DNA of 64,000 bases from Ascaphus truei (lineage: Eukaryota; Chordata; Amphibia; Anura; Ascaphidae). A program made the position numbers and the translations under genes. Every line of letters starts with the position of its first letter. The first letter of the stretch is position 1. The notes beneath the pieces are model-generated. The model was not told the DNA's origin. It did no database searches and was given only the letters and a program-made list of their open reading frames with translations. Location of the stretch: contig CM071569.1 of NCBI GenBank assembly GCA_036426205.1, forward strand, positions 285,070,418 through 285,134,417, in the 5' to 3' direction. Positions 11,234 to 22,639 of the stretch are shown piece after piece.

Positions 11234-11263
11234 CTGACGAAGCACGTGGTTGCGAAACGCGTA
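11234..11263 (+). ncRNA. Hammerhead-like motif copy 2
   Basis: CTGACGA at 11234-11240, an extra A, a short hairpin closed by GCA/TGC, then GAAACGCGTA. CTGACGA and GAAA match the two invariant strands of the hammerhead core; the extra A and weak outer stem do not. Confidence 0.45.
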
Positions 11264-11277
11264 GAGGTCACGGGAGG

Positions 11278-11649
11278 TTGCTCTGCGCATGTGCACATTG
11301 GCTGGAAAGGAACGATCAGGAAGTGCTAGCAGAGGAGAGATCTGTGGTGCGTCCACGCTGTCTGGACTTTTCCGTGGTCACACATGCCATCCGCTACCAC
11401 TTGTGGTTAGTATCCATTCCCCTCCGTGTGTTTAATTACCAGGGTGCTTGTAGAACTCTCACTGCGATTGGTTTTATTTGTATTCCTTGGTATTTGTGTG
11501 CCTGTTGCTTTGTTGTTACTTTAGAACTCACTTTGGGCTTTCCCCCACTTATGTGGGACTGTGTTTATTTTATATTATCTTATGTTGTTCATTTATGGTC
11601 ATCATTGTATTGTGTATATTATTTGGTGACACTGTTTTGTGGTCTATTG
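11278..11649. other. T-rich body following the motif pair
   Basis: T-rich sequence similar in composition to stretches after the other motif copies (12330-12470, 55700-56080). It is probably part of the same retroelement family. The 170-aa ORF starting at 11278 has no conserved features. Confidence 0.35.
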
Positions 11650-11947
11650 CAGCGATGCGCAAACTGGGGGGCGCGACCCGCAGGGGGGGCGGGAGACTGC
11701 CGGTGGGGGGGGCGCGGGGTTTACAGAGGCCCCGCGCGCTTCCCGAAGGCACATAAATTAAGTGCCGGGGGAGCTGCAGGGCCTCTGTAAACCTGTACTT
11801 ACCTAGGCTCCGGCGGCTTCCTTCCTGCGTCGTCATGGCAATGTGACATCATGATGCCGGAGCGCAGGTGAGTGGGGGTTAGGGTGGGCGCGGGAGTGAG
11901 GGGACCGCCGGCAGGGGGGCTCAGGGAAAAAAGTTTGCGTCCCCCTG
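11650..11947. mobile_element. GC-rich hAT MITE
   Basis: Starts CAGCGATGCGCAAACTGG and ends AGTTTGCGTCCCCCTG, with near-matching 8-bp flanks GTCTATTG and GACTATTG (7 of 8), as expected for hAT. Same family as 26291 and 30026-30386. Confidence 0.78.
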
Positions 11948-12295
11948 GACTATTGGACTATATTTATTGTATTAAATATCATTTTATATCTAATCCGTGG
12001 TGTGCTCTGTGTGCATCGTGTTTCTACCCAATTATTGGTCTGTTTATCTACCCCCTTGTGCCCCCATTCCTTCTACTTTACAACACGTTGGCTTAACAAA
12101 GAGAACTTTTTCCTCCTGCACCCGTCCCTGCAAGTGTGTTCATGCACGCAGGCACTGTGCATCTACTACAGAAAGGCTGCATCAGCAAGAACTCTCATCC
12201 TGACTCTCCTATTGGTCCCCCATAGATCACATGGAGGCAGTAGTTGGCTAATTAATCCAGCCCCCTGGCTTGTTTACAAAAACAGTCCTAATTTC

Positions 12296-12329
12296 CTGAG
12301 GAAGCAAGCCATGACTTGCGAAACGCGTA
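12296..12329 (+). ncRNA. Hammerhead-like motif copy 3
   Basis: CTGAGGA + A, a perfect 5-bp hairpin GCAAG-CCATGA-CTTGC, then GAAACGCGTA. The flanks TTTC before and GAAG after can pair as a short stem I. This is the best match to a minimal type I hammerhead layout in the window. Confidence 0.5.
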
Positions 12330-12479
12330 GAAGCATTTTGGACCTCTCGGGCATCCGTATAGTCATGCTCTCTCCCCTCATGACGTTATCCAGCTCCGGA
12401 ACAACACAATGCAACTCTGCTAGAGATAGTGAACCAATTGTATAAAGTACACAGTTAATATCACTGGACTTTCAGTTAC

Positions 12480-13010
12480 TCAGCTTTATCTAAAAAGCCC
12501 ATAATATTACCCCACCACCACATTCAATCTTCCCCCTCCCTAATTATCTTCAGACGCCAAGTCAACACTCATCTCTTCTCCACCATTCCATGATCCCCAG
12601 TTAACCTCCTATCCCATCCCCTCCTTCAGCCCACCCTCCCCAACACCCATGATCTCCCCTACCCTCCCCCTTTACTAAACCGTCCCAAAGTATCTCCAAA
12701 ACCCTCCAAAGTCACCCACCTCACCGATCCACTTGCCTCCACTGTCGGACCCTTCACCATGCCACCGACAAAACTAAATCCAGAGACCTGACCCCAATCC
12801 CTGCCCTCCAACCAAGCAAGCTCTCAATGCATCTAACCCATAGCTTGACCATAATGTCCCCACCACCCCTCCCCCCGCCCATCACAATGAATTCTTAACA
12901 ATGACTCTATAATAAAATCTACATGTAACCACACCTCTGTTTTACTATACTAACTAATGTACAGTGCCCTGGATAAGGGTGCTATATAAATGTTGTTATA
13001 AATATTACAT
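12480..13010 (+). mobile_element. Probable LINE or SINE 3' region, CT-rich
   Basis: CT-rich tract ending in TACAGTGCCCTGGATAAGGG then TGCTATATAAATG and short AT repeats, a 3' tail style shared with the L2-like elements here. No protein domain is readable. Confidence 0.4.
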
Positions 13011-13129
13011 TATTACACATAGAGAGAGACAGAGATAGAGAGTGATATTATCATGTGCTTGATGAAGCACAAATGGCCATTCATTTGAACTGTGAGTTTT
13101 GCGTGATGGCTCTTTGCACTTTCATATAG

Positions 13130-13370
13130 TTTTGTTATTATTAGCATTTATTTGTGAAGTGCCAACATATTGTATCACGCAGCGAGGTACAATGGGGCAC
13201 AGAGTTATGTATATTACAAAAACATAAACAGTTACGTACAAGTCAGGACAAGCATGTACAGTACAAACAGATACAAAGAGGTAATGAGGTCCCTGCTCAT
13301 GGGAGTTTACACTTACGAGGGAATGCGGTTTCTACTCTATATGGTCATAAAGTATCTTATTAATAAGATA
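13130..13370 (-). mobile_element. LINE/SINE 3' tail, minus strand
   Basis: Its reverse complement reads AACTCCCATGAGCAGGGAC ... CCCATTGTACC...GCTGCGTGATACAATATG then TTGGCACTTCACAAATAAAT and a (TAATAA) tail, typical of amphibian L2-like or SINE 3' ends. The following 13371-14045 is unassigned AT-rich sequence. Confidence 0.55.
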
Positions 13371-14045
13371 GCAACATAAAGCATTAATTTAAGCAATGGT
13401 TATTGTAGAAATGTTTGTCTTTGTAGCAAGAGCTTGAATTCACAGGTTAGTTAAATATTTAGAAAGACAATGCAATAGAAATGGGTCTTAAAAGATAAGG
13501 AACATAAGATTAACTATAGTTACTTAGTGACAGAACAAAGAGGTTCTTTTAGATCAAAATTGATAATTAACTACCTTTTTTGTTCATTGGTGGAAGGGGC
13601 CGTTTCTTTGACTAACTGTCATTAAGATTGGAAAATGCATTACCGTGTACATTTTTACAGTTTCTGACAGCTATACTATATTATTGGTAACTATAAAAGT
13701 AATAATTGCACCCGGGGGATACCAGGTGATTAATTCTTTCACGTTTTATTTGGGAACACCTGAATGTACAAGCCTCTCTCGTTTTATACAGTACTTTCAT
13801 ACTTTCATTCGTTTGACTTCTTCTAAATGAATTTATTAGAATAATTCCTAACAATGAATAATACATTTAATCTAGTTGCAGGCATTATAACTATTCATAA
13901 GATGTCCTTATAACATCGTGCATGCATTTTGACAGCAGTTATAGGTTTTGAATATGTTAATACTACTTTACATTAAATTCTGTATGATAAATTGCTGCAA
14001 CCTTTACCCACCTGAAAATGTTCAATCTCGACACTTTTGAAATGT

Positions 14046-14690
14046 TCGGGCCCAGATCCATTATTGACTTAACGAAGCGTTAACCTAAGTTAACACCTCG
14101 TTAAGTGCTAACGTGCACCTCCTTAACGAAGTCTTAGGCCCCGGTTCAAGTGGTCGCGACCAGCGTGCGCGCCGCAAACAAAGAGACGACCCTCTTTGGG
14201 GCCGGGCCCCAGTCAGCGTGTGTGCGCACGCTTACAAAGCGCGATGGCGCGACCGCATTGCCAAAAGACAAGAAATTTGTCTTTTGTCGCGGCGGCCGAG
14301 CGATGGCTACGTAACAGCGGCGGTTCAGCCAATGAGGGCGAACCAGCCGCGTGACATCATGGCCTTGCCCCCCGCCACGCACCCTCCCCCCCCCCCCCCA
14401 TCGCGATCTTATCTTTCCCCCTGCTCTTCTGTGGACACACGTCCCATCGCAACCACAGACCGCAGATCGCCTCAGTCGCTTTCAGAGTCTGGATGGGAGT
14501 AACGCCACCTGGGTAATATATAGCTAATACAAGCCATGTTATTTGAGGCTAACGCAGGGCAGTGCTAACTTAACATGACATTAAACCAATGCTAATAAGA
14601 TAACCGTCGTGGCCGTTGCATACAATTGGCTTTGTGGATATGCGTTCACCTCGGGGACATTAACGGCCGCTATCAAAATCATTGAGTTAA
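14046..14690. mobile_element. Composite short DNA elements; GC-rich insertion in a TTAAC-rich element
   Basis: The outer sequence is rich in GTTAAC/TTAACG repeats (14060-14140 and 14520-14600). A GC-rich block at about 14133-14510 starts TTAGGCCCCGGTTCAAGTGG, resembling the Harbinger-like elements at 6602 and 35553. Boundaries are approximate. Confidence 0.45.
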
Positions 14691-14692
14691 TG

Positions 14693-14851
14693 CAGGAGTG
14701 GTCGACTCCAGTCCTCAACAGGTCAGGTTGTCAGGATATCCCTGCTTCAGCACAGGTGGCTCAGTCTGACCTGCGAGCCACCTGCTCTGAAGCAGGGATA
14801 TCCTGCAAACCCGTCCTGTTGGTGGTCCTTGAGGACTGGAGTTGGCCACTG
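14693..14851. mobile_element. Palindromic hAT MITE, compact copy
   Basis: Nearly complete palindrome from CAGGAGTGGTCGACTCCAG to CTGGAGTTGGCCACTG, with GGATATCCCTGCTTCAGCAC inside. Flanking 8-mers do not clearly match. Confidence 0.75.
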
Positions 14852-15185
14852 TAAGAGATGTGTGCAGAGGCATGCAAATGGAGGCTGTTTTAGGGTGAAA
14901 TTATATCTTGGCGTTATTGAGCCTGTTCCTTTATCCCGGCAAAACATACAAAAACAACAAAATAACAAACCCCTATCCCTTTGTAACTGACATTCCACTG
15001 GCTACGCACAGCCACATGGTCCAGTGGAATGTAATTCTTAAAGGGGCCATGTCCTGTGCTGATAGCAGACACAGGGGGTTACACCCTCCCCCTGCTAAAA
15101 ATATTGATGTTCACATCAACCAGGATAAACCAACAATACATTTATCTAATCTAACACTTAACTCCTCTCTAGGTACATAACATCA
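14852..15185. other. Unassigned sequence next to Gypsy-A, possibly LTR-derived
   Basis: Contains an 11-bp inverted pair, CATTCCACTGG and CCAGTGGAATG, about 20 bases apart near 14990-15030. I could not prove it is the 3' LTR of Gypsy-A. Confidence 0.3.
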
Positions 15186-15413
15186 CCGGTTCAGTAGATC
15201 CGACACTCAAACAGTTTTGACGGATAGCATTCTTGTTACCCCAGAATGTTCTACATTTCCCAACATCTCCTATTTACAGAGTCATGGGTACCACCCATCG
15301 AACAGTAATAACCACAGGGACCTCAGTCGAAACTCCCGGTAAGTCATAGGTCTGTCTCATGGGGGCTCTAGTCTCCCTCTTAGGACGTTAGGCTAATGCC
15401 GGAGGTATGACGT

Positions 15414-16043
15414 CTACTTCCCTTTCCACATTAGGGGACTCATACAGTATGGTAACGTTGACTCAGATATTGCGGGCCCTGCACTAGGGGAAGACTCACA
15501 GTCATCTATCACGGATTCCTCAGGACCTATGGGGGTAAATTCCTCTTCTCTGGGATCCAGTTCAAGAATACATTTTTTTTCTGAATCCTGAGACCCAAAA
15601 GCCAAAAACTCCAGTTTGTGTACTGGGTACTTTTTCTCGGACGGCATCAACCCCCGGCTCTCAAACGCTACTGGTCTCAGTCCCTCTTGGTGCTCTTTGT
15701 ACAGCACTGCCCCCATACAAACTGGTGTCTACATGCAGCACATACAGTAGGGCTTTTGTGGATCTGCAAACGCTAGTACTGGCGTCTTCATCAGGCAGTC
15801 TTTTATGGCTTGGAAAGCCTCCTCGCACTTAGGAGTCCATCTATTCCCAAATGGTTAATTAATTTTGATATAATATTGACTGGTGGCCCCACGGCCATGC
15901 AATGCCCTTTTGGTGGTGGGGAACCCTTTGTCAGCTATGTCAAGAGTTGGACAACAGCTGAGAAGTTGTTCAGGAACCGTCTGTAATACCCGCAGAATCC
16001 CAAGGAAGACCGCAGTTCTGTTAGCTGCGAAGGCTTTGGCCAT
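15414..16043 (-). pseudogene. Gypsy-A connection/RNase H start fused to integrase-like tail
   Basis: 15855-16043 keeps connection-domain fragments. 15716-15414 starts MGAVLYKEHQEGLRPVAFES and continues to KLEFLAF (RNase H N-terminus), then switches to an acidic tail (REEEFTPIGPEES) that is not RNase H. Leftward on the same strand comes RPKRETRAPMRQTYDLPG, like the C-terminal end of Gypsy Pol. An internal deletion has removed the rest of RNase H and nearly all of integrase. Confidence 0.65.
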
Positions 16044-16056
16044 GATGCAATAGCCT

Positions 16057-16742
16057 CTAATTTAGAAGGATCATGGCCCCTCCTTTCTCAGATACAATGT
16101 GCCTTACATATGTGACAGACGTCCAACAGAAATGACACTTGTCCACTGATAATTTTAGTCCACTGTTACTTAATCGATCTAACACCTTCATCAACCGAGC
16201 TTTGTGTTCCTCCAGGATTTTCCCAAATGCTATTATATTGTCCAGGTATACCAGGACTTCAAGTAGGTTCAAATCTCCCACTACTCGTTCCATTAGCCTT
16301 TGGAATGTACTGTAGCTGGGGCCCCTGACACTCCCTGAGGCATCCGCTCAAACTGGTAGGACCCCAATTGACATATAAAGGCAGTCTTTTCTTTGTCGTG
16401 TTGGCTCATTGGGATCTGATAATATCCACTGCGAAGATCCAAAACTGAAAACCACTTGCTCCCAGTGAGGCAATCCAATGCGTCTTCTATACGTTGAATA
16501 GTGTACTGATCTGGGCTGGTCCTTTTGTTCAATGTGCGATAGTCAATAGACATCCTCACTGCTCCGGTTTTTTTCCAGGCTAGCACTATGGGTGATGCAT
16601 ACGGGCTTCTGGATTCAGAAATTATGCCAGCTCTCATTAGTTCCTGTAGGTGTCTCCTCACATCCTCCACATCAGCCGGGGCCAATCTCCGTGACCTTTC
16701 TCTAAAAGGGTGAGCATCATGAAGACGAATCTGGTGTTCCAC
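16057..16742 (-). pseudogene. Gypsy-A reverse transcriptase, broken
   Basis: Two minus-strand ORFs in different frames. 16742-16293 has RRLAPADVEDVRRHL, WKKTGAVRMSIDYRTLN, motif A FSVLDLRSGYYQ (catalytic Asp present) and MPQGVSGAPAT. 16293-16057 has motif C as YLDN instead of YLDD, then HKARLMKVLDRLSNSGLKLS. The second motif-C Asp to Asn change and the frameshift near 16293 make it inactive. Confidence 0.85.
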
Positions 16743-17379
16743 TCATGGGCTTTTCCTACATCTCATTCTTGAGTGGAGAAAACCTCTGGCCTATGAGCCA
16801 TTTTTTATTGTATCCGGTTCTTCCAGTGTTCTGGAATAGGACTGTCTCCAAAATTGAACATGTCTGGCGTCAGTCTTCTGTTATGAGTCTTTTTCGTCCT
16901 GGCTGGGCCCATCACTTCAGCACTGTACAGGTGAGGTATCACAGTGCCTCTTCGTATCCACACATCATGGGAAGTCTCTGGCCTTTACTAATAGTCCCCC
17001 AGGAAATTGTCCGGGGGCAGGGCCTTCTATAACTACGGTGGAACCTTTTACTTCTAGATGGAGGGTCACCTTCCCTTCAATTCAACATACATGGTGGGGA
17101 GGCACTTTTTTCAACCGAAGACCGGCCCAACAGACTTCTCCTATGGGGTCATAAGACTTGTTGGTGGCTTCATTCTCGGCTCGTCTGTAGGCCTTCAAAC
17201 ACATAGTGTGAATGGTCAATGTCCGATCGTAATCATCTCCTCCAACAGTCTGGCACCACTTCGCTAGTCTGCTGAAGATCTATGGATAGATAGCTTCACT
17301 GAGGCCCCACACAAGTCCATTCAGTGGCTGCAGTGGCAGGTGTCACAGATATCAATTGTACCATGATTGGAAGATTATA

Positions 17380-17415
17380 GACACTTACGATCCACTATCC
17401 AGAAGTGCCTTGCAT
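17380..17415 (-). pseudogene. Gypsy-A aspartic protease active-site remnant
   Basis: The minus strand reads ALLDSGS followed at once by a sequence that loses frame. The DSG triad sits between the knuckle and the RT, as expected. The rest of the protease region (16745-17560) is frameshifted and not readable as one ORF. Confidence 0.65.
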
Positions 17416-17568
17416 GGTTTTCCTTCAATAGACGCCATCACTCGGGCAGAAAGGCCAATAATCCTAATTGGCAGATTGGGGTACCCGCAGATGCTCATGG
17501 GTGTGTCATGGAGCTTCTCTTCGGGTGAGACCTGGCATGCTCCCTTACAAGGTCCCTCTGTCGTTTCC

Positions 17569-17760
17569 CTACTTCTTGAAGGTTACTCTTGCCTTTGGTG
17601 CCTTGCAGTACGCAGCCCGATGTCCGTGTTCTCCACACTGGAAACAACCCTTACCTCGATTTCTAGGGAACCAGTCCCAGTCATAGGTCCGGGGCATATC
17701 CGGAAGAGTACCTGCTGAGGCCTTCCATTTGGTTGCCTCAGCCATCATCAATGTGTTCAT
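17569..17760 (-). pseudogene. Gypsy-A nucleocapsid zinc knuckle
   Basis: A 63-aa minus-strand ORF containing CFQCGEHGHRAAYC, a CX2CX4HX4C knuckle that binds nucleic acid in Gag. It precedes the protease remnant. Confidence 0.8.
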
Positions 17761-18229
17761 TTGCGCCGTTAGCTCTTGAATTTGTTTTCTGCTTTGCTAG
17801 CACCGTTCTCCTCACAGCCTCCTGCACTGGCGACAGATACCCTGGCTTGGGTAGTTGTAGTTCTAAGTGTCACTCTGGTCTCTTTCTTGTCCTCTTCCGC
17901 ACGCACTTCCCAGATACACTGGCGACACACTTTATTCGAGCTCGGCTAGTCCCACGAATTCGGGTATACCCGGGTGTATTGAGGTTTGTGACTGTTTTCT
18001 GCCCGAGTGCATTGGGTTATTTTCCAAGCAGGGATTGAAGCATTTTATTCCCACTGGCTGCAATACTGCACAGTATATATATATATACTGCATTACAATT
18101 CATGAATTTATGCCATCTGGTAGACACGCGAAGCATTGCAGCCTATTAAATCCTAATCATTATCATTTAACAGATCAGCCGCCCATCAGCCAGGCATGAA
18201 CCCAGGCTGGGAAGGCAAACGCAACGGGG

Positions 18230-18700
18230 CTTGTCAGAGGTGAGGAGCGGCGCATTCCAGGTATCTGCCAGGTACATATCGGGTATTTGCTCGAATAAAG
18301 TGTGTCGGTGCAGTAAGCTGTTCAAACGTGGGAGGATCCTCTTGCCTATCTCTAATACGTAGTCGTATCACGGTTAAATCGTCCAATAATGCGCCTCGAT
18401 CGATTTGTTCTAGTCTCTTCTTGTCGGCCGGACCAGCTTCAATTATTCCCCTTAATACCACGCGGTATAGTAGCTTCTCTATTCTATGTAAGTACTCAGA
18501 GAACATTTCCCCATCCTGTTGTAGAGAATTCCTAAACTTATAGTACAGATCATCAGCACTCTCCGTGGTCCCATAAGCACTTTCCAGAACATCCAGATAA
18601 TTGGTTACTGTCGCCTCTGAGGATCGCACGCATAACGAGTTTATGGCATCTAATGCTGGGCCTCTCAGACTCCCTGTAATCCTTTTTCGCTTCTCCCCAT
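18230..18700 (-). pseudogene. Gypsy-A gag, capsid-like C-terminal part
   Basis: An ORF from 18629 to 18234 (131 aa) reads LESAYGTTESADDLYYKFRN and SEYLHRIEKLLYRVV, typical of the PNMA/Gypsy capsid C-terminal lobe. It lies in line with the upstream GEDDFEN segment through 18630-18740. The region 17770-18230 downstream is degraded and contains a (TA)n run at 18077. Confidence 0.7.
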
Positions 18701-18743
18701 CAGAACACAGTCAGGCACGCACCACTTGGGTAGCAGTGTCCAT

Positions 18744-19343
18744 CTAATTTTCAAAATCATCCTCCCCTACAGGGATAGGCTTCACCCCGGAGAATGTCCT
18801 TAGTCGTTGGTAGGGGCTATTCTCACTGATGGGTTTCATGACTCTGTCTAGTACTTTTCCCACCGCTTGTAATAGGGCCTCGGAGGAAGGGGCAGAAATA
18901 ACGTTGAAGGTTTTTGGGGTGGCTGCACCCATCTCACTCACAAGTTCGTCTAGAGTCTTCCCTTCAGTAATAATTATTTTACTCTATCTGCCAGTCGGTT
19001 AGGGGGCAGGTCATGAACTGCAACAGCGGGACTATATAGAGTAATAATAGTCGACATAGTTGTGGCATCTACCCCGGGTACACTTGTGGGTACTGTCTGT
19101 GGGTCAATAATGTCAGAGCATACACAGGTTATAATAACATTTTTTTCATCATAATGTAACACTTTTTCTTTTATCTCTGATAATCTTCTGATTCCCCCCC
19201 CCCCCCACACACACTTGCACTGTTTCAAGCACCCCATTAACAGCTACATCATCTACAGTGTCAGGGATTCCTGTAACTAAAAAGGCCTCATCATGGTCTA
19301 ATCCCGCCCTGGAACACCAGTCAGTTAAGATGGTGGCACTCAT
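18744..19343 (-). pseudogene. Gypsy-A gag, N-terminal part (PNMA-like)
   Basis: Starts with M at 19343. The first 40 residues include LTDWCSRAGLDHDEAFLVTG and IPDTVDDVAVNGVLETVQV, which match the style of the PNMA N-terminal RRM-like domain (a DWC motif followed by a short GIP motif). A second ORF, 18941-18744, contains YQRLRTFSG and ends at an in-frame TAG just after GEDDFEN, where the family usually has W-M-D. A 10-C run near 19195 marks a likely frameshift. Gag would form the particle shell; this copy is broken. Confidence 0.7.
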
Positions 19344-19399
19344 GGTGACAGAAAAACCTGGCCGCCGTCACGGTTTTTACTGGACACTATCAGTAGATA

Positions 19400-20290
19400 T
19401 CCCTGCGCTTGTGTCCACCTTTCCTCTTATATAATAATATTAACTTATGCGGTCTTACAGTATCATTGAGATAATGACAATTTTAAAGTGATAGTGATGA
19501 TCCCAAGAGGATCAGATAGGTTCCCCTTTATTATAGCACTCAATGTCGGGAAGCGATAAAGTGGATAACAGTGATCCTTCAGAATAGTTTCTGTTATAGG
19601 GCTGTTTAGCCTATAGAGAACCGATAGACCAAAAAATAATAAAGTTTTAATAGTTTAATTACTCATTAAAAACACACAAAATTCATTCATACACTTAAAA
19701 AAAACCCTATAGAAGTGGCTAGATACAGTAAGTATAGCCTAGAGAAAATGTCTATATATATATTAGACTCTGCTGTCTATGAACATCCATTATCAGTTTC
19801 AAGCATAGTGTTGAACTGGCACAGTAAAAACGCAATCCTAACTGGAGATGTATGTATACTATGAGCTGATAAAATATCAGATTGCAATAGTTCAGGCTTG
19901 TAGCTGCTAAGTATCGATACTGGTGATTCCTGCAACAGTAGTGGTACTATCTAGGTCAAATAGTTTGGATATTAATGCCACAAATAATAACCTTGATATC
20001 TAGGTATCTACCAGTACTATTAGTGTAACACCCCCACGAGCGAGCAGGGAATTAGTGTCCCAAGATACAAGCAGTGCAAAGGGACACTAATTCCCTGCTC
20101 GCTCCTGGGGGCGTTACACTATTCATACGGGTACATACCCGGATACTAAGGTTACTATTTGCGGCATCAATATCCAGACCAATTGACTAGATAGTGTTAC
20201 TATTGTTGCAGGGATCACTTATACTGACACGTACTATCTTTCATAGCAGCTACAAACCTACACACTTAGTGAATAGAGTTTGATTTTGAT
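19400..20290. mobile_element. Foldback-type element with large palindrome
   Basis: Arms at 19893-20061 and 20080-20260 are inverted copies of about 170-180 bp (centre: GGAATTAGTGTCCC, an 18-bp spacer, GGGACACTAATTCC) with scattered mismatches. The left shoulder has TTATTATAGCACTC and AAAGTTTTAATAGTTTAATT. No ORF. Architecture resembles the insertions at 32973-34076 and 48068-48950. Confidence 0.6.
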
Positions 20291-20357
20291 CCGCTGTGAT
20301 CAAGCCGTTTTGTGCTTTGTCTCTATTTTGGGATATTGATTCTGCCCGCTCCATACA

Positions 20358-21164
20358 TGTAGCCCTGGCTGGTTTTGGGCTATAGGTCTGCCCTCTTCCT
20401 GGCAGTAATCCCTAAAAAGGGTAGGTTTGACAGGAGTAATCATGGGTTTTCTCCACACCTTGCAGCTCAGTGAGTCAGAGAAGGTAGTGCAATCAGGCCT
20501 GCTGTCCAATCAGGGACAGGGGACGGGTTCTTACTGGAACTGACTTAAGGAGTGGCACCTCTCAATTTAGTCAGTTGTGCCTCTACCGTGATAGAGGTGT
20601 GGTCTCTCCAACTCAGTAGTGCAGGGCTCTGATTACTGAGGCCTTCCCTATGGGGACAGGTGGAAGACTATTCCCCTTACCCCACAAGGGGGTAAGGGAA
20701 GAGCAAGGACTGCTCCTTGTGGCTGGTGGCCGGGAGTGAAGGTCCAGGGACATCCTAAAGGTGAAGACCTGAGTGATAAGAATGGATTCAGTGTAAGCTG
20801 TGCACTGCCATTGATTGAGAGAAAGACTGAATAAAGATCATCTGTTTCACATACTTCTGGCCCGAGACTGAAATTTATCAGGAAGGGGAAGAGGTAGTTC
20901 TCCTGCAGAGATTTCTCCCCACACATCTGGGGGCTGCAAGAGATGGAGGCGCTGTCACCATGAGTACGATTCGGGCAAGACCCCAGAAGCCTGTCCTGAC
21001 CTCCAATATAACACCATGCGGGAGACCCAGAGCCCCCTATTACCAGCAGGTTTGCATCACACTACCATGAGTAACCAGAGCAGCGTTCCCCAAGATAGAC
21101 CCTATATGAGATTGGGTGGGGGTATAGACCCTATATGAGATTGGGTGGGGGAAATAGGGTTACA
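20358..21164 (+). mobile_element. Solo LTR of a Gypsy-type element (807 bp)
   Basis: Starts TGTAGCCCTGG, ends GGGTTACA, flanked by TACA on both sides (20354-20357 and 21165-21168). It has a polyadenylation signal AATAAA at about 20831 in + sense. Same family as 39587-40345 in opposite orientation: the two share AGGGCAGAC, TAGCCCAAAAC and matching proximal sequence. Confidence 0.82.
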
Positions 21165-22100
21165 TACAGTATTATAATGATTATCAATTTCTCATTTTCA
21201 TCCTGTGATGTGTTCTCTCTCTCTTACATAGTGTCACAAACCCACCACTATAAAGTCATCTAAATCGCTCTGGATTGGATTTACTAAAGGTCGATATTAA
21301 ACCTTTAATAGCCCAAATTGCCAGCTAGTGATTGGTTGACCATGTTAGACATGTCAAAGCTGGTTTCAACTGAGTTATTATATGAATAAATTCCACATTG
21401 TTACTGTAATATTATGTATTTTTTATCATCTGTTTTGGGCACTCAAATGTTGCTTAAAACAAAATAAAGATATTTATTAACTACATCAAAATTTAAGTCC
21501 TATTCCATGACCTTTCTATCGATTTGCAGGGGAGATTTATGAAGGGATCAAAGGTCAAGCTGAAGCAGGTTATATGTAATCCCATTGGCCACATTTTTAG
21601 GGATATAACACTTAAGACCAGAGGTGTACAGTATGACTGGGTATACGTATTTCAACAAGATATCTCCCCTGCTAATGGATGTCACAATTGGGAGCCTATG
21701 AACAACCTCATGGCTTTGCCGGCACTATCGGAATACAGATGAGGCCTTTGCATTGAATCCACAGAGAAAGAATGCAGGAAACACTACAGAATGACTCACC
21801 CGCTGTGAGCTATTCCAATGGAGTAGGACTATTTACAGCACCTTCCTTTGTTAAAGATGCCCAGTCCAGCTGATCTTCAAGGCTAAGGCTCCTTATACCG
21901 TAGTGTTGCTGAGACTGACTCTGTGCACGTTGAACATACAATATACTAAACTGTATGATGGCGATTGCATGAGCGGTTTGGGTATTAACGACACTATAAA
22001 ACCTTTTGGTGGATGACCACGTGCCGGAAAATTCCATCACTTGGTTAATTTACAAATGGATATTCCTGCTATTACTTGTCTGTTTTAACCATTTAGCCAC
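21165..22100. other. Unassigned sequence
   Basis: Contains AATAAAGATATTTATTAACT at 21462 but no recognisable element or ORF of note. Confidence 0.4.
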
Positions 22101-22561
22101 CAAGGGGTCTGATTGCTGCATGGAGAAATGTGTACTCTCTGAGATACAGTGGGTATGATGGTACTTGTGTGTGATTACCTACCCAGTCATCGTGATTATT
22201 TTGTGTTATCTTACTTTTCTCTGTATGTATGAAATATATTATTCCTGCAGTATACCTGGGTTTGGTCAGTTTAACCCCTTGTAAGTAGCGGAGGAAAAGG
22301 GTTAGCAACACTGTATCAACGCCAGGGAGTCCCAGTGTTACCAAGTAGGTACTGAATCTGCACTTGCCATGAAGGGGTTAAATTGACCAAACCCTGGTAT
22401 ACTGCAGGAATAATATATTTGATGTATACAGAAAAAAGTAAGATAACACAAAATAATCACAATCACTGGGTAGGTAATCACATACAAGTACCATACTACA
22501 TACTGTATAACCACCAATCTCAGAGCATATATATTTCTCCATGCAACAATCCGACCCATCG
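22101..22561. repeat. Large inverted repeat (arms ~180-190 bp, 91-bp spacer)
   Basis: Left arm 22101-22280 and right arm 22372-22561 are inverted copies, for example TACCTACCCAGTCATCGTGA against TCACAATCACTGGGTAGGTA. Mirrored short ORFs result on the two strands. Probably a foldback element or inverted duplicate; no target duplication was identified. Confidence 0.75.
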
Positions 22562-22639
22562 GTGAGTTACTGAGATTACATTTTGCCGGTCCTGTTTTCC
22601 AGCCTGTGTCTGTTGCTCAGTATTTTATATTCTATATTT

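Larger units (their letters stand above)
15190..19345 (-). mobile_element. Gypsy-A: degenerate Ty3/Gypsy element, minus strand
   Basis: In minus-strand order: PNMA-like Gag (19343 to about 18230), CCHC knuckle (~17620), aspartic protease LLDSGS (~17400), reverse transcriptase (16742-16057), RNase H start fused to a C-terminal tail (15716 to about 15200). It is broken by stops and frameshifts, most of RNase H and integrase is deleted, and clear flanking LTRs were not identified. The 5' end stops near 19440, where a different repeat begins. Confidence 0.85.

Noticed and set aside
11278..11790. 170-aa plus-strand ORF
   Set aside because: It crosses from T-rich retroelement body into a GC-rich hAT element, with no domain or codon-like pattern.
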